Shown: positions 1 through 5,962 of the stretch, in pieces
Layout: each line of letters starts with the position of its first letter
How positions within the stretch are numbered: the first letter of the stretch is position 1
Origin: Christensenella sp. UBA7707
Lineage (GTDB): Bacteria; Bacillota; Clostridia; Christensenellales; CAG-138
DNA length: 8,688 bases
Reading direction: 5' to 3'
Assembly (NCBI GenBank): GCA_002482435.1
Contig: DLFZ01000251.1
Span: 11,023 to 19,710, forward strand
Made by a program: the position numbers and the translations under genes
Notes under the pieces: generated by a model
Told to the model about the DNA's origin: nothing
Database searches by the model: none
The model's input: only the letters and a program-made list of their open reading frames with translations

Positions 1-1
1 C

Positions 2-769
2 TCGGTTTACCTCAAGGGTGTATGGGGGCAGCTCCCCATTCTCCTTGGCATCGTGGTGGGCTATGTCGTCAGCATCCCGCTCGGGCTTGTGGACTTTAAG
101 GCCATCACGGAAGGCAGCCTTATTCAGGTTCCCCAATTTACGCTTCCCACCATCAGCTGGCCAGCGGTGCTTGCCATTATGCCGATTGCAATCGCAACCA
201 TACCGGAATCCACTGCGCATCTGTTCCAGCTTGACATCTACGTAAACGATCTCGCGGCAAAGAAGGGCAAGCCCAAGTACGACATCGCAAACCGCCTCGG
301 CTCCAACCTCATCGGCGACGGTATTGGCGACATCGTGGCCTCCGTCTTTGGCGGCCCGGCGGGCACCAACTATGGCGAAAACCTTTCTACCATGGCGATC
401 ACCCGCAACTTCTCGGTTTGGGTGCTCGGCGCGGCGGCGATCCTCGCGATCTTGATCTCCTTCGTGCGTCCGGTCGCGGCGGCAGTGTACTCCATCCCAT
501 CACCGGTCATTAACGGTGCGTGCATTTACCTGTTTGGCGTCATCGGCGCACAGGGCATCGCCATCATGATCAACCGCAAGGTTGATATGTTTGACGCGCG
601 TAACCTTGCTGTAATCGCGACCATCCTCGTGATCGGTCTTGGCGGCACTTATGCCTTCGCGGGCGGCATGATCCCCGCATTCGGCGCGAACCTGCCTGCC
701 ATCGCCACCGCGGCGGCCTTTGGCATCGTGCTCAACCTCATTTTGAGCATCGGTAAGAAGAAAGAATAA
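2..769 (+). CDS. uraA: UraA-like uracil permease (NCS2 family), 3' part only
   Basis: This is the C-terminal 255 residues of a polytopic membrane permease. The frame is open from base 2, so the gene starts upstream of the window. Two NCS2 landmarks are visible: IPESTAHL around residue 69, matching the transmembrane-8 glutamate/histidine region of UraA, and GGPAGTNYGENLSTMAITR with Glu126, matching the transmembrane-10 glutamate that binds the uracil ring. The NYGEN form favours a uracil-type over a xanthine/urate-type transporter. Several hydrophobic segments follow, up to a short basic tail, GKKKE. The family carries out proton-coupled import of uracil across the cytoplasmic membrane for pyrimidine salvage. 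Hairpins follow the stop codon, separating it from the next gene. The family is secure; the exact substrate is inferred from the motif. Confidence -1.
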   Translation, partial: SVYLKGVWGQLPILLGIVVGYVVSIPLGLVDFKAITEGSLIQVPQFTLPTISWPAVLAIMPIAIATIPESTAHLFQLDIYVNDLAAKKGKPKYDIANRLGSNLIGDGIGDIVASVFGGPAGTNYGENLSTMAITRNFSVWVLGAAAILAILISFVRPVAAAVYSIPSPVINGACIYLFGVIGAQGIAIMINRKVDMFDARNLAVIATILVIGLGGTYAFAGGMIPAFGANLPAIATAAAFGIVLNLILSIGKKKE

Positions 770-772
770 CTT

Positions 773-830
773 TCGCTTTTCAAAGCGAGATTCAATGGGC
801 GTCCGGGAAAACCGGCCGCCCATTGTTGTA
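773..830 (+). terminator. Two consecutive hairpins, probable terminator of the uracil permease gene
   Basis: A small hairpin (CGCTTT 774-779 with AAAGCG 782-787) follows the stop codon. A larger one comes next: CAATGGGCG at 793-801 pairs perfectly with CGCCCATTG at 817-825, and an inner CCGG/CCGG pair lies at 803-806 and 812-815. The tract after it, TTGTTGTATA, is only partly U-rich, so efficiency may be modest. Confidence -1.
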
Positions 831-972
831 TATGTGCAACTCGAAGCAATTGTGGCGAAAATGTGTGCGCGCAAGTGATGCAACTTTTGCCGAAAAATTG
901 AAAAATCACCCTAAATACGGCGATTTTTGAAGAAAATAAGCTGCGCGGATACGGATATAAAATTAACTAATG
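831..972. other. Gene-free spacer with one weak AT-rich hairpin
   Basis: No open frame with a ribosome binding site was found here. The only structure seen is AAAAATC at 901-907, complementary to GATTTTT at 922-928 across a 14-nt loop. This could be a weak bidirectional terminator or chance in AT-rich DNA. The stretch lies upstream of the consensus promoter at 973. Confidence -1.
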
Positions 973-1001
973 TTGACATAGTGTTCATGAATCGATAGAA
1001 T
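973..1001 (+). promoter_or_regulatory. Sigma-A type promoter of the purine permease gene
   Basis: A perfect -35 TTGACA lies at 973-978, then an exactly 17-bp spacer, then a -10 TAGAAT at 996-1001 (5 of 6 to TATAAT). Transcription would begin near 1007-1009, giving a leader of about 100 nt before the start codon at 1108. This is the strongest promoter match in the window. Confidence -1.
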
Positions 1002-1003
1002 GA

Positions 1004-1103
1004 ACCTGTAAATCGAACCGGGGGAGTTTCGGACTTTTATTTTACTTGGTCTTCGGTTTGATTTGCCACAGGTCACCCCAAAAAAACGAAAAAATGGGAG
1101 GAG
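1004..1103 (+). promoter_or_regulatory. Structured 5' leader of the purine permease mRNA, unclassified
   Basis: The leader starts at the predicted transcription start and folds into a long stem. Bases 1010-1020 (AAATCGAACCG) pair with 1054-1064 (CGGTTTGATTT), 11 bp with one G-U. After a 3-nt bulge at 1065-1067, ACCTGT 1004-1009 can pair with ACAGGT 1068-1073, although the outermost bases may lie upstream of the transcript start. The enclosed loop starts with a G run (1021-1024) that could pair with the C run at 1076-1079 just past the stem. The same C run plus A1080 could instead pair with TGGG at 1095-1098, next to the Shine-Dalgarno GGGAGGAG (1096-1103). I do not see the conserved purine-riboswitch core, so the class is unknown. 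The pairings are read directly; the switching is inference. Confidence -1.
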
Positions 1104-1107
1104 TACT

Positions 1108-2508
1108 ATGTTCAAGCTGAAGGAAAACGGCACCAACATCCGCACGGAAATCATTGCGGGCATCACCACATTCTTCACCATGGCGTACATCATCTTCGTC
1201 AACCCGGCCATTTTGAGCTCTGTGCCCGGTTTTGACAAGGGCGGCATCTTTGTCGCCACCATTGTTGCCACCGTAATCGGCACGTTGATCATGGGCCTTG
1301 TGGCAAACGTTCCGTATGCGTTGGCTCCCGGTATGGGATTGAACGCATTTTTTACGTATACGGTTTGCTTCGGCCTCGGCTTCTCCTGGCAACAGGCGCT
1401 GGCCATGGTGTTCATCTGCGGTGTCATCAACATCATCATCACCGTGACCAATGTCCGCAAGGCCATCATCAAATCCATTCCCCGCACGCTGCAACTTGCC
1501 ATCGGCGCCGGTATCGGTCTATTCATCGCTTACATCGGCCTGAAAGATGCCAACATCCTCAAATTTACCGTTGATCCCTGGAACATCGTCAATGATCCCG
1601 CTCTCGCCGGCGGCACCATCGTATCCAACGGCGGCGCGATTCCGGCGTTGGTCAATTTCAGCAACCCCACCGCGCTCATGGCGATCATCGGCCTCGCGAT
1701 TACCGCAATTCTAATGGTCCTCAGGGTAAAGGGCGCGATTCTCATTGGTATCGTAGCGACTACCCTCGTCGGCATCCCTCTCAAGGTCACCACTTATGAC
1801 CCGTCTATGGCCATGCAGGTCACCGATATTTCCAAAACCGCGTTCCAGCTCGATTTCGGCGGTTTGTTAGCCGACCCGGCCAAGATCATCATCGTAATCG
1901 TTACGGTGTTTGCCTTCTCCCTTACCGATACGTTTGATACCATCGGCACGTTTATCGGCACGGGCCGCAAGGCGGGCATCTTCGACGAAAAGGATGAAAA
2001 CGCGCTGTTCTCCGGCAAAGGATTCAAGTCCAAAATGGATAAGGCGCTCTTTGCGGACTCCATAGCGACCTCCATCGGTGCTTTGGTCGGTACCAGCAAC
2101 ACCACCACCTACGTGGAGTCTGCGTCCGGTATCAGCGTGGGCGGCAAAACCGGTTTGACTTCCGTTATTACGGCGGTTATGTTTGCGCTGTGCCTGTTCC
2201 TTGCTCCCGTCGCGGGTATTGTAACCACCGCGGCGACCGCGCCGGCACTCATCATCGTGGGCGTACTGATGGCGGAGTCGCTCAAGGATATCGAGTGGAC
2301 CGAGTTTGAAGAGGCGCTTCCTGCGTTCATGACCGTTATCATCATGCCGTTTAGTTACAGCATCTCCAACGGTATCGCAGCCGGCTTCATTTTCTACGTG
2401 CTTGCCAAGATCTGCCGGGGCAAGGCCAAAGAAGTTCACCCGCTGCTTTACCTGTTTGCCGTGCTGTTCATCGTCTACTTTGTGGCGGTGGCAATCCTCA
2501 AGCTCTGA
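1108..2508 (+). CDS. AzgA/PbuG-type purine (guanine/hypoxanthine/adenine) permease
   Basis: This 466-residue membrane protein is full length for the AzgA branch of nucleobase permeases (NCS2/AzgA-like). The start at 1108 is chosen because GGGAGGAG at 1096-1103 sits at ideal spacing and the N-terminus, starting MFKLKENGTNIRTE, then GITTFFTMAYIIFVNPAIL, is the usual family beginning. An in-frame TTG at 1063 lies inside the leader stem and is rejected. Family signatures are LTDTFDTIGTFIGTGRKAG from residue 272 and GTSNTTTYVESASGI from 328, with conserved Glu337. More than ten hydrophobic segments are visible. The expected role is proton-coupled uptake of a purine base across the cytoplasmic membrane for salvage. 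Which base it takes (PbuG-like guanine/hypoxanthine or adenine) cannot be told by eye. It has its own promoter, leader and terminator, so it looks like a single-gene transcript. Confidence -1.
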   Translation: MFKLKENGTNIRTEIIAGITTFFTMAYIIFVNPAILSSVPGFDKGGIFVATIVATVIGTLIMGLVANVPYALAPGMGLNAFFTYTVCFGLGFSWQQALAMVFICGVINIIITVTNVRKAIIKSIPRTLQLAIGAGIGLFIAYIGLKDANILKFTVDPWNIVNDPALAGGTIVSNGGAIPALVNFSNPTALMAIIGLAITAILMVLRVKGAILIGIVATTLVGIPLKVTTYDPSMAMQVTDISKTAFQLDFGGLLADPAKIIIVIVTVFAFSLTDTFDTIGTFIGTGRKAGIFDEKDENALFSGKGFKSKMDKALFADSIATSIGALVGTSNTTTYVESASGISVGGKTGLTSVITAVMFALCLFLAPVAGIVTTAATAPALIIVGVLMAESLKDIEWTEFEEALPAFMTVIIMPFSYSISNGIAAGFIFYVLAKICRGKAKEVHPLLYLFAVLFIVYFVAVAILKL

Positions 2509-2530
2509 TAAGAATTAAGTCGTGTTTAGC

Positions 2531-2565
2531 AAAGCGGGTCTTGGCTTTTGCCAAGTCCCGCTTTT
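2531..2565 (+). terminator. Strong intrinsic terminator after the purine permease gene
   Basis: AAAGCGGG (2531-2538) pairs with CCCGCTTT (2557-2564) and CTTGGC (2540-2545) with GCCAAG (2550-2555). There is one T-T mismatch and a TTTT loop. The stem ends in a short T run, and its 5' A run makes it work in both directions. It sits 22 bases after the stop codon and isolates the permease from the regulatory genes. Confidence -1.
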
Positions 2566-2577
2566 GATGTTTTAGGC

Positions 2578-2607
2578 TTGACGAAATGCGTAAAATGTTG
2601 TTTCAAT
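2578..2607 (+). promoter_or_regulatory. Possible promoter of the two-component genes
   Basis: TTGACG at 2578-2583 (5 of 6 to the -35 consensus) is followed after 18 bp by TTCAAT at 2602-2607 (4 of 6 to the -10). It lies between the terminator and the response regulator start, where a promoter is needed. The -10 is poor; TAAAAT at 2591-2596 is an alternative -10 without a good -35. Confidence -1.
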
Positions 2608-2655
2608 GAAGATAAACGGAAATCTACACGAAAAGGCACATCGTGGGGGCGTGGC

Positions 2656-3354
2656 ATGAAGTATCGCATTGCAATCTGTGACGACGTGAGCGCGGACGCA
2701 AACTACCTTTGCGGCATCGTGAAAACATGGGCGCAAAAATCAAATGTCGCGGTTGAACTGAAAACCTTTCCTTCCGCGGAGGCATTTTTGTTTGCTTATG
2801 CGGAAGATAAACTTTGGCACATCCTGCTTCTTGACGTGGAAATGGGGAAGACGAGCGGTGTGGAGCTTGCAAAAACCGTGCGCCGGAAAAACAAGGAGCT
2901 TCAGATTGTTTTTGTTACAGGGTATTCGGACTACCTCTCGGATGGGTACGATGTGGAGGCGTTACATTATTTAGTGAAACCCGTTTCCGGGGAAAAGCTG
3001 ATGGCAGTACTCGACCGCGCCGTACAAAAGCTTATAAGGAGCGAACGCGCACTGTTTTTTGATGCGCACGGGGAGGCCGTACGGCTTCCGCTTCGCGAAA
3101 TCCGCTATCTTGAGGTGCGGCAAAACTACGTTACGATCTACGCCGGGCAGGAATATGTGGTAAAAAAGACGCTCGGTGAGCTTGAAAAGGAATTGGACAG
3201 CGGCTTTTTCCGCACGGGCAGGTCGTTTGTTGTGAACCTTTCCTACATTCGAAAAATCACAAAACCAGAGGTTCTCCTGTCGGACGACACGGTAATACCG
3301 CTTCCGCGCGGAATGTACGAGGCGCTCAACCGCGCCATGATCCGCCATTTCTAG
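2656..3354 (+). CDS. LytTR-family response regulator
   Basis: This is a 232-residue transcription regulator of the AgrA/LytR type. Residues about 1-120 form a receiver domain: acidic pair Asp9-Asp10, phosphoacceptor Asp60 in LLLDVEM, Thr88 in FVTGY, and Lys108-Pro109. Residues about 133-231 form a LytTR DNA-binding domain, with the hallmark FFRTGRSFVVNLSYIRKI stretch. The start at 2656 is preferred because the receiver begins immediately there and GGGGG at 2645-2649 gives a 6-base spacing; farther upstream starts would fall in the terminator hairpin. Phosphorylation by a partner kinase should make it dimerise on direct-repeat sites about two helical turns apart. The kinase gene begins 9 bases after its stop, so they are cotranscribed. 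A likely target site lies before the ABC genes at 4029-4066. The family call is firm; the signal is unknown. Confidence -1.
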   Translation: MKYRIAICDDVSADANYLCGIVKTWAQKSNVAVELKTFPSAEAFLFAYAEDKLWHILLLDVEMGKTSGVELAKTVRRKNKELQIVFVTGYSDYLSDGYDVEALHYLVKPVSGEKLMAVLDRAVQKLIRSERALFFDAHGEAVRLPLREIRYLEVRQNYVTIYAGQEYVVKKTLGELEKELDSGFFRTGRSFVVNLSYIRKITKPEVLLSDDTVIPLPRGMYEALNRAMIRHF

Positions 3355-3363
3355 GGGGGAAGT

Positions 3364-4023
3364 ATGAGCCTTTTTTCCAAATGGGTCGACAAGCGCATTG
3401 CGGCTTATCAGAACGACCTGATCAAAACCCACTATTCTGAAGTTGAAAACATGTACAACCAAATGCGAGGCTGGCGGCACGATTACCGCAATCACATCCA
3501 GGCCATGAAAAGCTATGCGGCGCAAAACGATGTGGAGGCGCTACGCCGCTACCTTGACGAGTTGGATACGGATTTGAAAACGGTGGATACGGCCATCAAA
3601 ACGGGAAACAGAATGGCAGATGCTATTTTGAACAGCAAAATTTCCCTCGCGCGCGCAAAACATATTACGGTAATCGCCGACGCGAACATCCCTGTTGCAC
3701 TCAAGGTTTCGGAGCTTGATCTTTGCGCCGTGATCGGCAACCTGTTCGACAACGCCATTGAGGCGAGTCTTGCCTTGCCTGAAGAGCAGCGGTTTATCCG
3801 CATCTATATGGATATGAAAAATACCCAGCTTTACATATCCGTCACCAACGCGACTGCGGCGAAAAAAAGGCAAAAGCAAAACGGGCGCTTCCACACCACG
3901 AAGGGGGAAGGACACGGGTTTGGGCTTATGCGCATCGACAACATCGTGGAGCGTTATGGTGGGTATTTGAGCCGCAACAGCGAGGACGGGGCGTTTACAA
4001 CCGAGCTTCTTTTACCGCAGTAG
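3364..4023 (+). CDS. Short soluble GHKL sensor kinase (SpoB-like/AgrC-type catalytic core) lacking a sensor domain
   Basis: This 219-residue protein has the kinase core of the HPK10/AgrC group. The dimerisation/phosphoacceptor box is RGWRHDYRNHIQAMKSY, with His39 as the expected phosphorylation site. The N box is GNLFDNAIEAS (Asn126, Asn130) and the G box is GEGHGFGLMRI (from residue 181). No hydrophobic segment or signal sequence precedes the His box; the first 35 residues are charged and helical. Typical AgrC-like kinases of roughly 400 or more residues carry about six membrane helices there, so this one is only the cytoplasmic half. The start at 3364 follows the G-rich site 3354-3360 closely, 9 bases after the regulator stop, and no longer in-frame start is compatible with that stop. 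It should phosphorylate the upstream LytTR regulator. Signal input must come through a partner protein, or it acts constitutively or as a phosphatase. Confidence -1.
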   Translation: MSLFSKWVDKRIAAYQNDLIKTHYSEVENMYNQMRGWRHDYRNHIQAMKSYAAQNDVEALRRYLDELDTDLKTVDTAIKTGNRMADAILNSKISLARAKHITVIADANIPVALKVSELDLCAVIGNLFDNAIEASLALPEEQRFIRIYMDMKNTQLYISVTNATAAKKRQKQNGRFHTTKGEGHGFGLMRIDNIVERYGGYLSRNSEDGAFTTELLLPQ

Positions 4024-4028
4024 CGTTT

Positions 4029-4066
4029 CGTCACCCAGTTGCGGCAATTCATCACCAAATTGCGCC
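4029..4066 (+). repeat. Imperfect direct repeats 21 bp apart, candidate LytTR binding site
   Basis: Two 17-base copies, 4029-4045 and 4050-4066, match at 13 of 17 positions. The cores CCAGTTGCG (4035-4043) and CAAATTGCG (4056-4064) are separated by 12 bp, centre to centre 21 bp. LytTR regulators such as AgrA bind two roughly 9-bp direct repeats, with a central GTT, separated by 12-13 bp. The placement, 45 bases before the ABC start and just upstream of a -10 element, fits activation by the neighbouring regulator. Within the same DNA, GCAATT (4044-4049) and AATTGC (4058-4063) also form an inverted repeat. Confidence -1.
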
Positions 4067-4085
4067 GTCCTCCCGGAAGAAACGG

Positions 4086-4091
4086 TAAAAT
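4086..4091 (+). promoter_or_regulatory. Candidate -10 element of an activator-dependent promoter for the ABC genes
   Basis: TAAAAT matches TATAAT at 5 of 6. The position 17 bp upstream (4063-4068, CGCCGT) does not resemble TTGACA and abuts or overlaps the second direct repeat, as expected for a promoter needing a bound activator. Transcription would begin near 4098, only about 14 bases before the start codon and at the edge of the Shine-Dalgarno site, so the leader would be very short. Confidence -1.
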
Positions 4092-4111
4092 GGCGTGGAA
4101 GGGGTGATTGT

Positions 4112-5962
4112 ATGGAAGCTGTAAAAGCAAAAAAGCAAAACCGGCCAAAGCCGAAGTACGGCATGGCGAGCAACTCCGCCTATATGGCGGGGCTTGCGTG
4201 GCGCACGCAAAGGAGTGTGCTCTTTTTGTGTCTTGCGCAGGTGGTGCTGGGCGTTGCAACGCAGGTGCTTGGCCTTTTTTTTGCGCCGCAGGTGCTAAAA
4301 ACCTTAGAAGCGTCAGCGCCGCTTAACGTGCTGCTCGGTACCATTTTAAAATTTGCGCTGGCGCTGGCGCTTGTGGGCGCGATCGACGCGTACATTCGTC
4401 AAAACACGCTGTTTGGGCGTGTAGGTGTGCGCTGCCAGCTTGTGGCGAAAATTTACGACAAGGTGGCGATGACCTCCTACCCCAACGTGGAGGAGCAAGG
4501 CTTTTTGAAGCTGCTCGAAAAATCGCACGGCACGGTGGGTGGAAACGACGATGCTGGCGAGGCGATTTGGAGCACCCTTGTGGAGCTTTTCAAAAACCTC
4601 GTAGGGCTTTTGCTGTACTTTGCGTTCTTGCTGCCCCTTGACCCAATGATCCTTCTTGTTACATTAGCGACCGGGCTTGCGGGATATTTTTTTAGGAAGC
4701 GCGCCGACCGCTGGACGTATGACCATCGCGAGGAGGAAGCGTCGTATGCGCAAAAAATGTCGTATGTGAGCAATAGATCCGGCGCGGCCGCGTTCGGAAA
4801 GGACGTTCGCATTTTCGGCATGCGAGGCTGGCTTGAGGATATTTACGGCAGTACGCTGCGGCTGTACCGCGCTTTTAAGGCGCGGGGCGAGCGCGTGTAC
4901 CTGTGGTCAAGCGTAGCAGACGTTGTGCTTACCTTTTTAAGAAACGGGGTTGCCTATGCGTATTTGATTTCCCTCGTGCTGCAAAAAGGATTGAGTGCCT
5001 CACAGTTTCTTTTATATTTTGCGGCGGTTGGCGGGTTTTCCGCATGGGTGGAGGGCGTTCTTTCCTCGCTTTCCACACTCAACAAGCAAAGCCTGGAGCT
5101 TTCAAGCCTGCTAGAATTTTTGGGTTATGACGAGCGCTTTGCGTTTGAAAAAGGAGAGCCGCTTGCGCTTGAGGGGAACGCACCCGGCACGATCGAGTTG
5201 AAGAACGTTTCCTTCCGCTATCCGGGCGCGAAGAGCGATGCTCTTACGAACATTAACCTCGTGCTTAAACCGGGCGAAAAGGTTGCAGTGGTGGGTCTTA
5301 ACGGCGCGGGGAAAACAACCCTCGTCAAGCTGATCTGCGGCTTTTACGACCCGACCGGGGGCGAGGTGCTGCTAGACGGAAAAAACATCAAAGTCTACAA
5401 CCGGCGCGATTATTACGCGCACTTTTCCGCGGTATTTCAGGAGTTTTTTCTGCTGGCGGAAACGGTCGCCGTCAACGTGGCACAGACGGCGGAAAACGTA
5501 GATATGGAGCGCGTTGTTACATGCCTTGAAAACGCGGGGCTTTTAGAAAAGGCGCAGAGCCTGCCCCATGGCCTTGCAACCAAACTATGCCGCGAGGTGT
5601 ACGAGGATGCGCCGGAGTTTTCGGGCGGCGAGCTTCAACGGTTGATGCTCGCCAGAGCGTTATATAAGGACGCACCTTTCCTTGTGCTCGACGAGCCGAC
5701 CGCCGCGCTCGACCCCATTGCCGAAAGTGATCTTTACCAGAAGTACGGCGCTCTTTCGGAAGGAAAAACCTCGGTGTTCATTTCGCACCGGCTTGCTTCC
5801 ACCCGCTTTTGCGGTCGCATCCTGTATTTGGAAGGCTGCGGAATTGCCGAGGAGGGTACGCACGACGCGCTTGTAAGCGCAAACGGCGCGTACGCAAAGC
5901 TCTATGAGCTGCAAAGCCGTTATTACAGGGAAGGGAGCATGGCGTATGAAGAAGAAAACTGA
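4112..5962 (+). CDS. ABC exporter half-transporter (membrane domain fused to ATPase), first of a pair
   Basis: This 616-residue protein has an N-terminal membrane domain with about six helices (near residues 35-58, 72-93, 156-175, 178-194, 267-290, 295-318) and a C-terminal ATPase domain from about 360. The cytoplasmic loop contains GKDVRIFGM (229-237), common in Firmicute peptide/lipid-type exporters. ATPase motifs: Walker A GLNGAGKTT (395-403, Lys401), Q-loop Gln443, signature FSGGE (503-507), Walker B LVLDE with catalytic Glu528, and H-loop His559. All catalytic residues are present; the signature is FSGGE rather than LSGGQ. There is no C39 peptidase domain, so it would not cleave leader peptides. 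The start follows GGAAGGGG at 4097-4104 with 7-base spacing. It overlaps the next gene and almost certainly forms a heterodimer with it. The substrate is unknown; an exported peptide, lipid or drug is possible. Upstream repeats suggest control by the LytTR regulator. Confidence -1.
   Translation: MEAVKAKKQNRPKPKYGMASNSAYMAGLAWRTQRSVLFLCLAQVVLGVATQVLGLFFAPQVLKTLEASAPLNVLLGTILKFALALALVGAIDAYIRQNTLFGRVGVRCQLVAKIYDKVAMTSYPNVEEQGFLKLLEKSHGTVGGNDDAGEAIWSTLVELFKNLVGLLLYFAFLLPLDPMILLVTLATGLAGYFFRKRADRWTYDHREEEASYAQKMSYVSNRSGAAAFGKDVRIFGMRGWLEDIYGSTLRLYRAFKARGERVYLWSSVADVVLTFLRNGVAYAYLISLVLQKGLSASQFLLYFAAVGGFSAWVEGVLSSLSTLNKQSLELSSLLEFLGYDERFAFEKGEPLALEGNAPGTIELKNVSFRYPGAKSDALTNINLVLKPGEKVAVVGLNGAGKTTLVKLICGFYDPTGGEVLLDGKNIKVYNRRDYYAHFSAVFQEFFLLAETVAVNVAQTAENVDMERVVTCLENAGLLEKAQSLPHGLATKLCREVYEDAPEFSGGELQRLMLARALYKDAPFLVLDEPTAALDPIAESDLYQKYGALSEGKTSVFISHRLASTRFCGRILYLEGCGIAEEGTHDALVSANGAYAKLYELQSRYYREGSMAYEEEN

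Noticed and set aside
901..928. AT-rich inverted repeat AAAAATC/GATTTTT as a terminator or attenuator
   Set aside because: The loop is 14 nt, the stem nearly all A-T, and it lies upstream of the good promoter at 973, so it would not be part of the permease leader. Chance is likely in this AT-rich gap.
1008..1073. Canonical purine riboswitch in the purine permease leader
   Set aside because: GGGAGTTTC at 1022-1030 resembles part of the purine aptamer junction, but the rest of the conserved core and the three-way junction with two kissing hairpins are not present.
1867..2439. Long minus-strand frame (190 codons) antisense to the purine permease
   Set aside because: Its residues are a shadow of the + strand gene (charged, repetitive, no recognisable fold) and there is no ribosome binding site or independent signal.
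2548..2655. Extended N-terminus of the response regulator from upstream in-frame starts
   Set aside because: The extension begins within the terminator hairpin of the previous gene, has no family-like sequence, and the receiver domain starts exactly at the 2656 methionine.
4090..4107. Five-codon ORF (MAWKG) just before the ABC start as a leader peptide
   Set aside because: Its ATG overlaps the proposed -10 element, so it would not be transcribed from that promoter, and it has no ribosome binding site.
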